Source of the DNA: Paramarasmius palmivorus
Lineage: Eukaryota; Basidiomycota; Agaricomycetes; Agaricales; Marasmiaceae
NCBI GenBank assembly: GCA_037176845.1
Contig: JAYKXP010000014.1
Coordinates: 744,001-808,000, forward strand
Direction of reading: 5' to 3'
Length of the DNA: 64,000 nucleotides
Position 1 is the first letter of the stretch. Each line of letters opens with the position of its first letter. A program made the translations under genes and the position numbers. This document shows positions 12,154 through 24,538 of the stretch, one piece after another. Below the pieces are notes generated by a model, which saw only the letters and a program-made list of their open reading frames with translations, ran no database searches and was not told the origin of the DNA.

Positions 12154-15100
12154 ATGTTTCAAGGTCAACAGACGGTCTTTGCACGGCTACAAGGTCTATT
12201 TCATGATTCTCCGTCCGGTGCACCTGCTTCGTCAATTCCCAACGATTCCGAGTCCAATGAGAAGCTAGCACGATCCATTCCTGCCCAAAACCTTCCCAAA
12301 TTTCTCAAGATTAGACTCCTGACCTGGAATATGCACGATTCGGTCCCAAAAGTGCGTTTATTGAATCCATTTTGATTTGAAACCATTAAACTTCAATTAA
12401 ATCTAGGGAGATTTGGAAGAACTCTTTGGAAAGGTCCCATTCTACACTCCACCATCTACCGCACCCACATCCATCCCACAGTTCCCTGCAGACACCAATC
12501 ATCCGTACCACCTAATAGTAGTGTGCGTGCTTTCATTAGGCTCAATTATGTCCTTCTCACCCGACATGACTCCTTCCCAGTGCCGGACAGGAATGCCCAA
12601 CGACCTCAGGTATGTCTGAACGTTCCTAGTCAAGTTGCACATGCTGACATCATTATCAGTGCTACCCGCAGGGCTTGGAGCGGGCTTCAAACTGTACGAG
12701 AAAGAGAAGGACAAGGACAAGGACAAGGACAAGGATAAGGAAGACCGGGATAAGGAAGACAAACCCCGTTCTTCCAAGCACAGTCACAGGGATGATACCC
12801 TCAAATCCAAGAAGAGTCATGATGATCTCCACGACAGCCCACCTAGTGGCTGGACATCCATGATTGAAGACTGGCTGTGTCACGGTGGATACGCAACACG
12901 AGCATTTTCGCCCTCGACGTCTGATATCAGTATCCCAAAGCCTCTTTCACCTCGTCTCCAACCAAAGGAGCCCAAGAAAGGGCCGTATCAACTGCTGTGC
13001 AAGGAACGTCTACTGGGAATATATCTTGCCATCTACATACATCGTGACCTGCGCCCCTTCGTTCAAGGTAGGTTCATCTTCATCTATGTCGTCATTCGGA
13101 AAATACTTACCCTGATCCTCTACAGGAACTTCCAAATCATCCGTCACCGCAGGTCTACTTGGTGGTAGATGGGGTAACAAGGGAGGTGTTGGTATCAGCG
13201 CCAACATCGACGGCAAGACATTCTTGTTCATCAATTGTCACCTCGCTGGTATGTTAGCTGCCATCTTCACTGCCCCTGAAACTTAATTGCTCGACAGCAC
13301 AAATAGAGAAAGCCAATCTTAATGATAGACTAAATAATTACAACAAGATCAAGGTGGGCATTAGTACTTGCACGCGTGTACTGAAATACTAACTTGGGTA
13401 CAGGCGGAACTTGCAGTCGATGACTTTCTAAAAGGCGACGATCCGAGGGTCATGGCGGAAGGTCAGTGACACCTTGATCAATACCTCAGTTTCTAAGTTT
13501 ATTCCCTTAGACTTGACTGACAAGTTCGACTACACGTTCGTGTTCGGGGATCTCAACTTCCGGTTGGATATCTCGAGGCTACACGCCGATTGGCTGATAT
13601 CTAGACAGGGTGCGCGTCCATTCCACGTCGGAAACATGATTAGTCCGCTCAAATCTACTTAGATTATGCGCAGGCACTCGCCTTTGATCAGCTTAGAAAT
13701 CTTATGCTCAACGGCCGAGCCTTTGTCGGGTTTCACGAAGCCCCAATTGATTTCCCGCCCACGTTCAAGTATGATGTCCTACGCACCCTCAAAGGCTCGA
13801 AGCGACGGCGATGGAAAGCGGAAAGAGCACAACGGCTAACAGAAGTGTCAGAAAAGGAGCTAGCAGATGCTGCCGAAGCGGAGGATTGCGATAAATCAAG
13901 CGACGAAGGAGAAGGCGAAGGGGAAGCAGAGGTTGCCTCTGTTGCCTCTTCCATTTGGACTTCAACGCACTCCCGCCACCCAACGGATCGCGACGAGGAC
14001 GGCTACTTCCGTGCCCCTGCAATGTCCAGGAGTCCCAGCAGCAAGTTGTCAATATCAGTAGCTGCACAGAAAGCCAAGACGAAGTGGATGGCGTTGTTAA
14101 GTCCTACCGCTGTCCCTGCTAGTCCTACGAGATGGCTGCGCTCCAGGTCGAGCCTTGTCGAAGGACTGGGGCCGAGGAATCACAAATCCAATCGTTCTGT
14201 GGAGGCGCTATCGGAAGTGAAGAACCAGGCGGAGAGCAGTGAAGGAAGTCCAGACCCCAGCGAAGCTCCCCTCAGACCGCCGCCCCCGTTGGGACGAGTC
14301 AGCTCGACGAAGTCGAGTGCGCACAGCGACGAAGATGACGAAGAAGGCAAGGCTGTCTACGACACGTCCTCAAAGAAGCGCGTTCCCAGTTGGTAAGGAT
14401 ACCTGTCCTACGTGAAGCTGGCCTAATTACTGAAATCATTTGTCAGGTGTGACCGAATATTGTGGAAGTCCACCGTAGAACCCGACCCAGATCCTGAAAT
14501 AGATGATTATGATACATACTCTAGACCTCGCACACGCGTGGGCCAATTTTTTGCAAACGCTTTTCGACCTCTCACTAGTCGATCACGACGAGAATCAATG
14601 GCCTCCATTTCGACTTCCGCTGCTTCCTCTGCTACACCTATCCCCTCCAATGATTCTCCGCTACCTTCACCAGATCTCCTAGAGAGCATCATCCCCTTTT
14701 CGCGATTCGTTTACCCCGAGTCAAGGCCACAAGGTTCACAATCTATGGAACACCTCGCAGTCGTTGACAAACCTTCACTGCCTCGGATTGAAACCATTGA
14801 GCCTGACGCAGATACACACGATCCCTCATCCACACCTTCAGATACTATAGATCGTCGGAAACGACCGCGCTCATCATCGGGGGCTCCACATACGCTTGCT
14901 TTGGATACCATTCCCCATACCATTCCTGGCGGCAGCCAGAGAGATCATACCCAGACATCCACGCCATCAAAGTGGCGATTCTTACCCTCCTTCCTCACGC
15001 ATACCTCGTCGGGCAGCACCTCTTCCGAGGTATCAGCAAGTGTTCCATCGGGATTACCCAGGCTTCCTCGAAAAGGAGACGTTGTATGCCTTAGCTATAG

Positions 15101-15185
15101 AGCCCTGGACGACAAGGAAATGAGGCGTTTGGAAGGTCGCAGCGATCATCGACCAGTCATTGGATCGTATGCAGTGTACATCTGA
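12154..15185 (+). CDS. inositol polyphosphate 5-phosphatase
   Basis: It removes the 5-phosphate from phosphoinositides or inositol phosphates. Exons: 12154–12351, 12407–12522, 12581–12609, 12660–13067, 13126–13248, 13298–13353, 13404–13461, 13511–13609, 13663–14392, 14447–15185; 851 aa. Catalytic IPPc motifs appear in order: LLTWNMHD, VAGQECP, RWGNKGGVGIS, NCHLAA, FGDLNFRLD, VPSWCDRILW and SDHRPVIGSY. No SAC domain is present, so it is not synaptojanin-like. The catalytic domain is stretched by two long charged or Ser-rich insertions, about residues 415–600 (before PSWCDRIL) and 625–815 (before SDHRPV). An acidic/basic Lys-Asp repeat lies near residue 120. All ten exons keep phase. Confidence 0.9.
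12704..12744 (+). repeat. short coding microsatellite (aaggac)n
   Basis: A run of aaggac hexamers, ending with aaggat variants, inside the 5-phosphatase gene. It encodes alternating Lys-Asp residues in a surface loop or linker between the GQECP and later IPPc motifs. A repeat like this could vary in length between strains. Confidence 0.7.
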
Positions 15186-15391
15186 CAATGGACCATTACT
15201 TATTTCACATCCCCGACACTCGTTATATCTTATTCCTCCTGCGCTATATATACCTTGTACGGCATTTACTCGATTAGATTTACTGTAGTTCCCTAGAGCT
15301 ATTATCCAGATGTAATAGGAACACCATTACACAACCCACACGTTCACAGTCTACGGATGCATTATACATAAACAAGAGTGATGCAAAGGGT

Positions 15392-17462
15392 CTACCGGAT
15401 CCTTTTATAGAAGAGCATGTAGGCGCACCGTGATGCTGCGTCGTCTCTCTCAAAGGCTGCTGATGCAAAGATATCAGCGTGTCGAATATCAGATACAAGC
15501 TCGTCATCGATCCGTATCCATCCTTCTCGATTCTTTGAGAGCTCGGTTTGTTGGGACCGATCTGCCCAAGGATTCTGGGGAGTCGTGAAGCGATTCGTGT
15601 GAAGAACGTCGAGTGTGTAATGGCCACCAGATGCCGATATACCATGGTGATAGATTACTGGTGAGGTAGTGAGGACGGCAGAACAACAACGAGCAGGCAA
15701 GAGGACATACCACCAAAGAGTTTGTAGCGCGAACGATGTTGACCGCGGACGGTTGGTGATAGAATGTCTATGGGATGGCTTGAGCTACGGAACAGTATAG
15801 GATGACCTGACATCTTACCAATTGGGATTATAAGCTCCTCACCAAACGTCACTTGTTTCGAGACCTTCATAACGCCACCCACGGTAACATCGTAGCAGAA
15901 CCGCTTTAGGTGTACTACCAACACGGGCGGTAAAGCATCAATCAAAACTTGCTGGCTCGCTTCTATGGTTGTTCCCGGGTGCACAGGATGTGACATTTGA
16001 ACGGGTTGTGGATGTGAAATGTGGGAAAGTGCGTCTTCGATGGTGTGAATTGACTCAGCCTAGAACATGTAGATTAGTGTTGTGAGCAAAGTCGCAGTTG
16101 AATAGACAGATACCTGTATATCAACTCGAAGTGATCTCCAGTCTTCTATCATCACTGAATCTCTTTGTGCAGGTGCACGCAATGTCGACCTGAATTTCCC
16201 GCCGAAAATCTTTGATATGGGTGAATCAACAGTTTTAATCTGTGTGGATGTCAGCGGGTGAAGTAAGCTGCATAAATATATAAACTCACCGTCCTGGTGA
16301 CGACAGTCCTATTCTTCTTTCCGACTTCTAACCACCCATCTTCGGTCTCATTGGGCCCATCCTCAACTTTCTGTTCTACCGATTGAGCCGCCTTAATCTT
16401 TGCGTCAATGTCTTTTATTCCGTTGGTCGATCCGTGGGGTGAAATTGAGTCTGCCAGAGCCAACAGCTCTTCTTCCAGTGTGTCAAGATAAAAACCCAAA
16501 AATTCTTCAGCATCCTCCTGACCCTGATATCCATTATTATTGCCTAATCCTCCACCCATGAGAGCATCAAAACGCTTCTTTGATTTGAGCGCATCGTAAA
16601 CATAGCTTGGTATAAAAGCCTCTGCTTCATCCCACTCGACCTCTTCCACGTGCCTCTCGCGTTCCTTGCCCTTCCCGCGAGGCGAAGTCGAGCCATTCTT
16701 TTTCCCACTATCTTTGGATGAATGCGCGGGATCACCAGGAGGAAGAAAGTCCCGGATGAAATCAGCTGTGGCTCGGAGCAAGGCGGTCATTTCGCTCTTG
16801 TCGTCTGATGGGAGTAAGTCTCCTAATTGCATGAATAATTTCCAGAACGGCTCGCAGTAAAGCAACACCTGCAAAACAGAGTTTGCAAAGCACATGTTGC
16901 CTGTGTTTGTGAGACCTCTGGGTCGTACGCGGATTTGGGTGTCGGACGAGTGATCATGGGTGCCGGTTCTGAGGAGTGATGAAAGGGCGGCTTTTTTTGA
17001 GGGAGAGATGAGAGACGATGGAGTGGGACTCGATGCAGCAGGAATTGAGAAGCCTACTATCGAGGAGGTTGGTAAGAGATTTTTCTTGCCTGCTGCCTGA
17101 GAAGATGACGCGGCAGGCTGCAGAAGAGAAGCCCACGATTTTTTCTGTGGAGGCGGTGGAGGAGGAGCAGGTTCTTTTGGAAGAGAAGTTGAAGCATCTA
17201 TTGATGCAGGTGAAGCAGGGACGGTTGTCGCAGGAGTATTTGTTTTTTCTGTGAGTTCCTTGTCATTGTCATTGTCGATGTCGGTGAGTAGCTCTGGGGA
17301 CGGGGAGAGTTCTGGCGAAGGCGGAGGGGTGATATCTGAGAAAGCAAGCTGGTAAATATGAGCAGGCGGATTGGTTTTAGGCGAAAATATCAGAGCTGGA
17401 GCATTTCCAGGATCTCTGGGGCGGCGCGACCATATTGCCCAGGAGGAGGAAGACGCAGACAT
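15392..17462 (-). CDS. ubiquitin-specific protease, USP10/Ubp3 type
   Basis: A cysteine deubiquitinase. Exons (minus): 17462–16290, 16239–16114, 16059–15819, 15767–15711, 15657–15392; 620 aa. The Cys box is RGLTNTGNMCFANSVLQVLL at about residue 200. QEDAEEFLGFYLDTLEEEL follows. The His box is YHHGISASGGHYTLDVLH, with WIRIDDE supplying the likely Asp and CAYMLFYKR closing the fold. VLVVHLKRFCYD is also typical. The first ~190 residues are Pro/Ser-rich. Start ATG 17462 (MSASSSSW) was chosen; in-frame ATGs at 17555 and 17576 would add up to 38 residues. Yeast Ubp3 with Bre5 acts in COPII recycling and ribophagy; that role is inferred here by homology. The 51-nt third intron is in frame and open. 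Confidence 0.9.
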
Positions 17463-17664
17463 GCAGTTGCCAAATTTGGTACATGGCAAAAAACTTTCTC
17501 CAGTACACTTTGCGGCACTTTTCAAGCAAATGTAATGAACTTGTCGTGTGTTCATAAATATACGCTTATTGTACATACAACAGAATCTTCCCGTGCGGCA
17601 TGCGTGTCTCTAGACTAGCGGTTCCATATAGTAAATAAAAAGCCACGTCTATCACCACCAACGT

Positions 17665-19491
17665 TCATTGCTCTAATGTCGGCTTCAGTACCGGCCCTTC
17701 TTTCCCCAGATCCCCGTCCCGAATTTTCCCCATTTCCTTGATGAAGCTCGTGCCCCAGAAGGCTGCGCTATACTTGTTCACATACTTGAACAGCTTCTTG
17801 TGATTCTCTGCTCGTGTAGCAGAATCCATAGTCACTGCCTCGTATATCGCATCTGCCACCTGTTGTGAGTCCCAAGGATTGACAACAATTGAACCGTTCA
17901 AGCTCTGAGCGGCACCAGCAAACTCGGACAGAATCATCACACCCTGTCGCGCTTGTTGGCAAGCGATGTACTCGTACGAGACCTGACAAGTAGGATGAGT
18001 CCTATTGGCAACAGCTTCATATGAAATCCGCGTACCAAGTTCATACCGTCTCTTGTACTTGTGACAAGACAAACGTCACTGACAGCGTACAATGCACAAA
18101 GTTCGTCAAAGGGCAAACTCTTGTGCATAAAGTGGATTGGCATGAAATCGACTGTCCCGAAGCGACCGTTGATACGTCCGACAAGCTCATTCACTATGGA
18201 ACGTAGGTTCTGGTACTCCTCAACGTCTTGTCGTGAGGGAACAGCAAGTTGGGCGAGGACGACCTAAGGACACAAATTAACAACAGCCACATTCATTCAT
18301 CAAGAGCCGCGCCTCACCTTTCCTATCCATTCTGGGTGTTGCGACAGAAACAGCTCGAGAGCGTGCAGCTTCTGGGGGACACCCTTGATGTAATCCAATC
18401 GGTCGACACCAACAATGACCTTGACATCCCCAAATCGTCGTTCTAACTGCGCGATACGAGCTTGCACCGAATCCTTCTTCAAATTCTAGATGAAAGATAG
18501 TGAGATGTTTGTTCAACTTTGGGAGATCTCGGACGAACCTCGATGAAAGAATTGGGCTCGATACCAATTGGGAAGGTACCAACGTGCGCCATCCGACCTT
18601 CGAATTCGACACCATTTGGCATGGTCGGCAAACCCAAGACACGAGTGCACGAGGAAAGGAAGTGTCGGGCATAGTCGTAGGTGTGGAAGCCGATCAAGTC
18701 GCAGTAGAGAATTCCAAGAAGAATCTCGCGACGAACAGGAAGAATACTACATCTTTGGTCAGTGAAAGAACATTAAAGTGAAGGGATGATGCGACGCACC
18801 GGTAAATTTCGCTACTGGGGAACGGTGTGTGAAGGAAGAAGCCAATCTTGACACCGGAAATGTTCTCCGTCTTGTTTGATAAGAACTCCTCTGACTCGAT
18901 GCCTTCGGTGATCCTTGACAGCTCTGAAGCAGTGTACTCGCTGCTCTTTTGACCAGCGTCTATCATTCCACGGAGAAGCATCGGAAGCAGCATGAGATGG
19001 TAATCCTGCACCCAAACCATCGCGCCAGGGGTCAACTGTGTGCGAACAGCCTCTGCGAAGAGTGTATTGGCTTGACGATACGCCAACCAATTCTCCTCGT
19101 CAAAGTTCATCTCGCCCGGGTGGTAGTGGAATAGCGGCCATAGAATGGAGTTTGAGAAACCATTGTAGTGACGATCGGCGACGTCGTCATCCAGGTAGAC
19201 TGCCTGGCAGGAGTATTCCTCCATGAGACGCTTGTCTACCAATGGACGATCCTTTGGGGGAATGAAAAAACCTGGCCATCCTATCCAGGTGAAATTGAGC
19301 GACTTTTTGAAGCCGGAAAGGGCAGAGACAAGCCCTCCAGACGACATCTTGAAGTGGTACTCTCCATTGGCGTCCTTGGTGATGGTTATGGGTAGACGGT
19401 TGGAGACGACGATGAGATGGCCGCCATTGCCAAACTCCATGTTGTCAGGGCACTCGGGTGAAGGGGGTGAATGGGATGATGAGGTGGGCAT
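17665..19491 (-). CDS. TPS1: alpha,alpha-trehalose-phosphate synthase (UDP-forming)
   Basis: It makes trehalose 6-phosphate from UDP-glucose and glucose 6-phosphate. Exons (minus): 19491–18800, 18746–18539, 18485–18318, 18263–18036, 17982–17665; 537 aa, close to the usual 480–540. GT20 motifs appear in order: VVSNRLPITI, WIGWPGFF, WPLFHYHPGE, VWVQDYHLMLLP, FFLHTPFPSSEIYR, GVDRLDYIKGVPQK, TSTRDGMNLVSYEYIACQ and LSEFAGAAQSL. There is no C-terminal phosphatase domain, so this is the synthase subunit. A second in-frame Met at residue 18 is a possible alternative start. In fungi it serves stress protection and control of glucose entry. Confidence 0.96.
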
Positions 19492-20013
19492 TGTGCAAAC
19501 TTTTGGGCTCTATTTATGCAGAGAACCAAAAAAGTTTGAGAAACTTGGAAGAACGAGGACGAATGGCCAGATCAGGAATGTTGATGATTATCGGATTGCG
19601 GCGGTGGTCGCGTAGCTTCCGGTTGGTTTCGCTGGCGAACGTGGTTCCTTGGCTTCTGAACAGAGCAGGAACAGAGTCGAGCGTAATCGGGCAGTGCTTG
19701 AAATCGGCTTGAAACCTTTTGGGTTACAGTCGGGATTTCGTATGTGACTGCTCACACGGCAAATATAAGAACCTTCAAGACCATTGTAGAAATTTGTCGA
19801 AAACGGGTTATCGAATTGGTTACGCCTGGACGATGTCATTTTTACCGTCAGAGTAACCATGGCGGGGCGATTCGGGATGCAAACCTGACTATGCGAAATT
19901 ACTCCGAGAACTTGGCAAATCTATACTTTCACACTCTGATTGTTCACAGTGATCGACCAGATGAAGAAATAGAAGAAGACGTCAAGTTATGGCTACAGAA
20001 TATATACGGTACA
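19492..20013. other. intergenic: TPS1 promoter and P0 3' flank
   Basis: About 520 bases between two minus-strand genes. It must contain the TPS1 promoter near 19492 and the P0 3' UTR near 20013. I could not assign a stress element with confidence. No gene or repeat is seen. Confidence 0.5.
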
Positions 20014-21119
20014 CTAATCGAAGAGACCGAAGCCCTATTGAATTAGACGCGTGGCCGTCAGTATTCCGTTTACGTAGAAACGACAAAGTACTTGCCATGT
20101 CATCCTCAGACTCCTCAGCTTCTTCTTCCTTCTTCTCCTCAGCCTTGGCGTCGGCAGCAGCGGGAGCAGCATCGGCGGCAGGAGCAGCAGCGACAGCAAA
20201 GGCCTCAGGGTTGGCCAAGTATTCCTTGATCTACAGAACTGGGTCAATAACAGAGAAATAAGTTTGTAGTAGAGTTGGTGTACCTTCTCTGCGCCCTCAA
20301 AGGTGTAGTCGGTAGCGAGGGAGACCGCCAACAAGTTCTTGTACGCGTTAACCAAGGTGTGGTTAACAGAGACAATAGTGGGGAAGTTGAGTGCCAACGA
20401 GATGGCAGCAATGGTCTTGACTCCGGACAAGAAGCGGTCGATAAGCTCGGATTCGTCAATGTCAAGAACATCGGGAGAGAAGGTGTTTCCGTTGTCAAAG
20501 ATCTGAACAACAGTCATACCGTAGGTGAACGGTGAGATGTTCAACATGTTCAAAAGGGTAGCTTCGGACTGTCCGACACGAGTACCAGCTACGACGACCT
20601 TGACATCGGACACGATTTCAATGGTACCACGAGCGATCTTGGTAGGGATACCGAGAGCCTGGAAGAAGGAGGTCTTGCCCGGTTCCATACCAGTGTTACC
20701 AGCAGGGACAGTGACGTCCTTGGGGGCGAAGGCACCGGCACGAGCAGGAGCAGCCACCTTGTTGGCAACGATGAGGTCACGAACTTCCTTGAGTTCACCA
20801 GAGGTGAAGACGAAACCAATGTTGCCTTTGACGTGAGGCAGGAGACGCTCGAATTGAGGGTACTCGGACAAGATGGAACGAACAGCACGGCGGACCATGG
20901 TGTTCTTGCCCATCAAGACGACACCCTTGCCACGGAGAGCAACACGGATCTGGTGCATCTGGTTGGAGCCAACATTGTCAACGTTGACGATGAAGATGGA
21001 AGCTGAGAACAACAGTCAGTTGAGGAATGGGGCATTGACACACCACACTCACGATACTTGTTCAAAAGCTCCTTGAGTTTCTGGAAGTAGAGTTCCTTGT
21101 CAGCGCGAGAAGCACCCAT
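20014..21119 (-). CDS. RPP0: large-subunit ribosomal stalk protein P0 (uL10)
   Basis: The base of the P-stalk, which recruits translation GTPases. Exons (minus): 21119–21053, 21002–20284, 20230–20096, 20034–20014; 313 aa, the standard length. Conserved N-terminal segments include [16 protein letters not shown] and [17 protein letters not shown]; the C-terminus is an Ala-rich hinge, an acidic stretch and the invariant tail DDMGFGLFD, the GTPase-factor and ribotoxin contact site. The last intron must use a GC donor (ATG|GCAAGT): only this restores the DDM-GFGLFD tail. It diverges from the helical-repeat protein gene. Confidence 0.97.
20035..20095 (-). other. GC–AG intron in the P0 gene
   Basis: The intron starts GCAAGT right after the ATG codon of ...EDDM and ends CAATAG. 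Joining there gives the universal P0 tail DDMGFGLFD. The nearby GT (GCAA|GTAC) would shift the frame and lose the tail. Confidence 0.92.
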
Positions 21120-21522
21120 TTTTTAAAGTCTGAAGGTTTTTCTATAGCAGGGGGTTGTTAGATATCATCTCATCCCAAGCGTCGATTAACTTGACTGACA
21201 TGAAATTGACTGTAAGACGAACAAGGCCTCCCGTTGACCTCTGTAGGAGTGTCAGAAGTATATCAAGGTGCTTTAAACCAGAACACAGACCTTATAATGT
21301 GCCAAAGGATGTTTAAAGGCGGCTTGCTACGAATGCGATGGAGAAAGTCCGAGCGCAAGAAATTTTTGTGTTTTGTGTTGATTCCCGTCACGTGACTAGA
21401 AATAAGGTTTGGTCTCCGCCGGAAGCAGCCGTTTCTCGCCGCGCTCACCCACCTTGCCAGCGACGACGACGACGCGAACGTCGTCCACGCTCAATCCGGG
21501 ATTGTTGTAGCGCAATGGAATG
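21120..21522. other. divergent promoter region of P0 and the helical-repeat gene
   Basis: About 400 bases between two diverging start codons. It holds a 10-bp palindromic CACGTG site (listed separately). The first ~150 bases beside P0 probably form its 5' UTR and may hide a non-coding intron, as is common for ribosomal protein genes. Confidence 0.5.
21387..21396. promoter_or_regulatory. palindromic E-box GTCACGTGAC
   Basis: A perfect 10-bp palindrome with a CACGTG core, about 270 bp upstream of the P0 start and 127 bp upstream of the diverging gene. CACGTG is the site of Cbf1-type bHLH factors in fungi. Binding here is inferred only from the sequence and position. Confidence 0.4.
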
Positions 21523-24500
21523 TTGCGATGCTTTCAGTTGACCATTCGCATTGTGCATGGTCATACTTCTTGGTACTTGGTCTATTTCTCTTGTTGGACG
21601 CGTTCGCTGACGTGGTTCAAGCTCAATTTTTAGAGGCTTTAATTCCAGGTCTTCTCAGACTTGGCGAGGAACACAGACGTGTCTTTCACCCACTTCGCGA
21701 GATAGCCATGCACGTAGCTCAGCGTCCAACGTCGCCTGTCCTGTTCACGGGCCTAGCACTGTGACATTGGTTCATGTTCAACCGAGTTCCGATGCCTGCA
21801 CATCTCTTGAAGAATACCTAGACGAGGAAACACCCCGCTCTATGACACCGCAAGCTCTCATTGCTATGTATAGGGCAGCTCGAGAGGAGGAGCATTCAAT
21901 AACTCCGCGGCATTTGAGCGAGTTGATCAGTATATTCGGAAGGTTGTCACTTCCTTCGGACTCGCCTCAAATCAAGAATCGCTACGTGGAGGCGATGGAC
22001 GTGCAGAAGAAGGAATCATATTGGGGTATTGTCGACGAGTTGCTGGTAGACAAGGAGGCATTGGGCTATTTGTCGAATGGTGACCGTTATTGGCGTCTTT
22101 GTTCTCGTCTTGCGGAGATACAAGCGGCTAAAGGTGGAATGCAGTCGAGAGGTGAGCCATTATTAACACCCTTGGTATTACTTGACTGAATCATCGCAGA
22201 GCGTGTTTCTCTGGCTGTCAGTGACGCCATTGAGCAATATAGTTTCATTTGGCGTACTACGAAGGCCCCCGACATCCTTGCCCCATACTTTGACATGCTC
22301 CTTTCCAACATGGAGAACCAGGGCAATATTCTCACTGCTATTTCCCAGTTGTGCGAACTGCTCAGTGTTCATCGTCAGATCCACCCTGGGATCATCCGCA
22401 TTGTTTGGCGCATTGCTCTTATGAAGCCGGAAGTTATACCCAACTTCCTCAAAGAGAGGCTCCTCACCACACTATGGTGCAATGTCCAAACTCCGTTACA
22501 AGCGGTCAAGGGGAGCCGTGTGCTAGCGACACACGCCTTCAATTCTTCCACTAAACGCCACCAGCCTCTCCCTATTGACACTCAGCGCTTGAGTGCGTTA
22601 TTAACTGCTCCAGTATTTCCGTTCTTTTCCGTGTCGGTCCCACGACCACTTTCGGAATGGACAAAGTCGCTATTCGAAAACTCCCTCTCTCCCGACCACT
22701 CGCTCACCTTTCGCTGGAGCAATCTCAGCCTTCTTGCGATGTACCATTCCGTGTCAACTTCGCGGACCCTGGATTTGCCTCCTTCATTGGACTCATCCCA
22801 GTTCACTGACTGGCACATGATCCTGATGGCAGGAATCCTGGAAGAAATCGTCCCCAACTACCCTTCTCCAGAGAAATTGCGAGGTCTGGTTCGATTACTC
22901 TGGCAGAGGTGGAGGCAAGCTCCCAGCGAGGGCACCCGCCCATCTCTCGTTACCCGCGCATTCGTTGGCACATGCTTTCAATTGGCTCGTCACACTGTAG
23001 ACCCCGAACTTTGCCACAGCTGCTTCCGCTTTGCATTACGTCGAATCCTCTTCTCGGTGGAAGGCATGTCACGGTCCGAGCGTGCTCAGATCGTTTCCTT
23101 CACGAATCACTTTGTCCAGTCCTTCGTAGAACTCCCTGGTCGACGATGGATTGACTTATTCCAATCTGTTGACCAACCTTCTGTAATCATGGGTCATCAC
23201 GCTGACCTTTTCATTCAGTCACTCGTTTCTCGTGACATTCACTCCGCGCATCAATTGTTCAAGCATTGCGCTCACCATTCCATTCCTCTTTCCCCCGAAA
23301 CCCACAGAGTGTTAGTGGTGGCGTCAGCGGGCAGTCGACCTAGCGACTCTATATCGTTGCTAAATCTTATCCCGGACCGGGATATTCATGAAGTACTGTC
23401 CCATGTTCTGCAATCGCTCTGGGTATGTCGCCGCCAGTACGTCAGACCTGTTCTGGCGAAAACACTGGGGGACGTTATGCTGAAAGACTTCACTACCAAA
23501 CTTCCCCCGCGGCGGTTATTACGTCCAATAATGCATTCACTATCGCTTTTAATTGCCGCAAACGCCCATTGTGCACAAAAGGCTGTCCAGATTTTTGGCA
23601 CAATTTATAAAGCAAAGCCGTCATACTTTCCGTCGGATTCGCTACGGTACTTGCTCCAGGCGCTGCTTCGCCACCGCCGTTTCCGTCTATCGATGCATTT
23701 TGCTCGTCTGATTGGTAACACGCCGATTACAGTAATGGACGATCTTCGCGAAACGCTTGTCTTGCACCTGATCCGTGGTGGTGCCACTCATTTGGCAAGG
23801 AGCTACCACACAGCTGGTAGGCCCAGACCACGGGAAGTCATCGCCAGATTCATTAGATGTCGCAGACGTGCTTCACCGGATGTAGCGAGCGAAGTCCTCC
23901 CTATCCTTCAGACTAACATTAACGACGTGCAAACTCTCACATTTGCAATCCTTATTCTGCTGGACGGCAATCTTCCATCCCTCGCAAGGAAGATCATGAT
24001 GACTTCATCTCCACGCCTAGACATGGCAACAAGGACTTTGCTGGTCAATGCGTACTTGGATCATATGGCACAACGTTGTCGTCGAAGTCCCATGCGGAAC
24101 CGTCAGGCATTGCGGTCCCTTAGTCGTACTGTGGATTTTTTCGCCCAGCGCATCGGTTTCTTACCTGATCGAATAACGACGAATATCTTTGTAAAGAGCC
24201 TTCTGCAAAGTCGTAGGTTTGGTTCGATTCAGGTTCGAGCTCTTTTCGACCACCTTGTCCGTCACGGATTATCAGTAGCAAACCGTTGGCGGCATGGACA
24301 CAACGTGCCATTCAGCACTCCACCACTACATCCTACACACTTCCAACTTCCGCTACCAGACACCAAGGTCACTTTTAACAAGCATTCTCGACCGCTCTTG
24401 AAGATGTTCATCAAAGCACTATACTTGCGTGGTGACATTGCGGCTGCGAAGATGGTCGTAGGCATTTTGAAAGACGAAGAGGCTGCAGATATGCTCCGCA

Positions 24501-24538
24501 AAGAACGTCAACCAAGGGGGCCTAAAGCGAGAAGCTAG
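21523..24538 (+). CDS. putative mitochondrial PPR/TPR-like helical-repeat protein
   Basis: No family was recognised with certainty. Best model: 21523–21572, 21649–22151, 22200–24538; 963 aa. Starting at ATG 21523 gives a basic N-terminus (MLRCFQLTIRIVHGHTSW) with many Arg, Ser and Thr and few acids in the first 60 residues, as in a mitochondrial presequence. The body is nearly all helical with repeating hydrophobic patterns and segments such as PDRITTNIFVKSLLQSRRFG and DIAAAKMVVGILKDEE, which resemble pentatricopeptide repeats. Such proteins usually bind mitochondrial RNA. The second and third exons are secure; the first exon and its 76-nt intron are less so. Confidence 0.6.

Noticed and set aside
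11920..12168. 82-codon minus-strand frame between the epimerase and 5-phosphatase genes
   Set aside because: It lies in the shared promoter region, lacks motifs and does not splice in phase to the epimerase start.
19492..20013. Heat-shock-like GAAC/GTTC inverted repeats upstream of TPS1
   Set aside because: Spacing does not fit the nGAAnnTTCn consensus, so no element is claimed.
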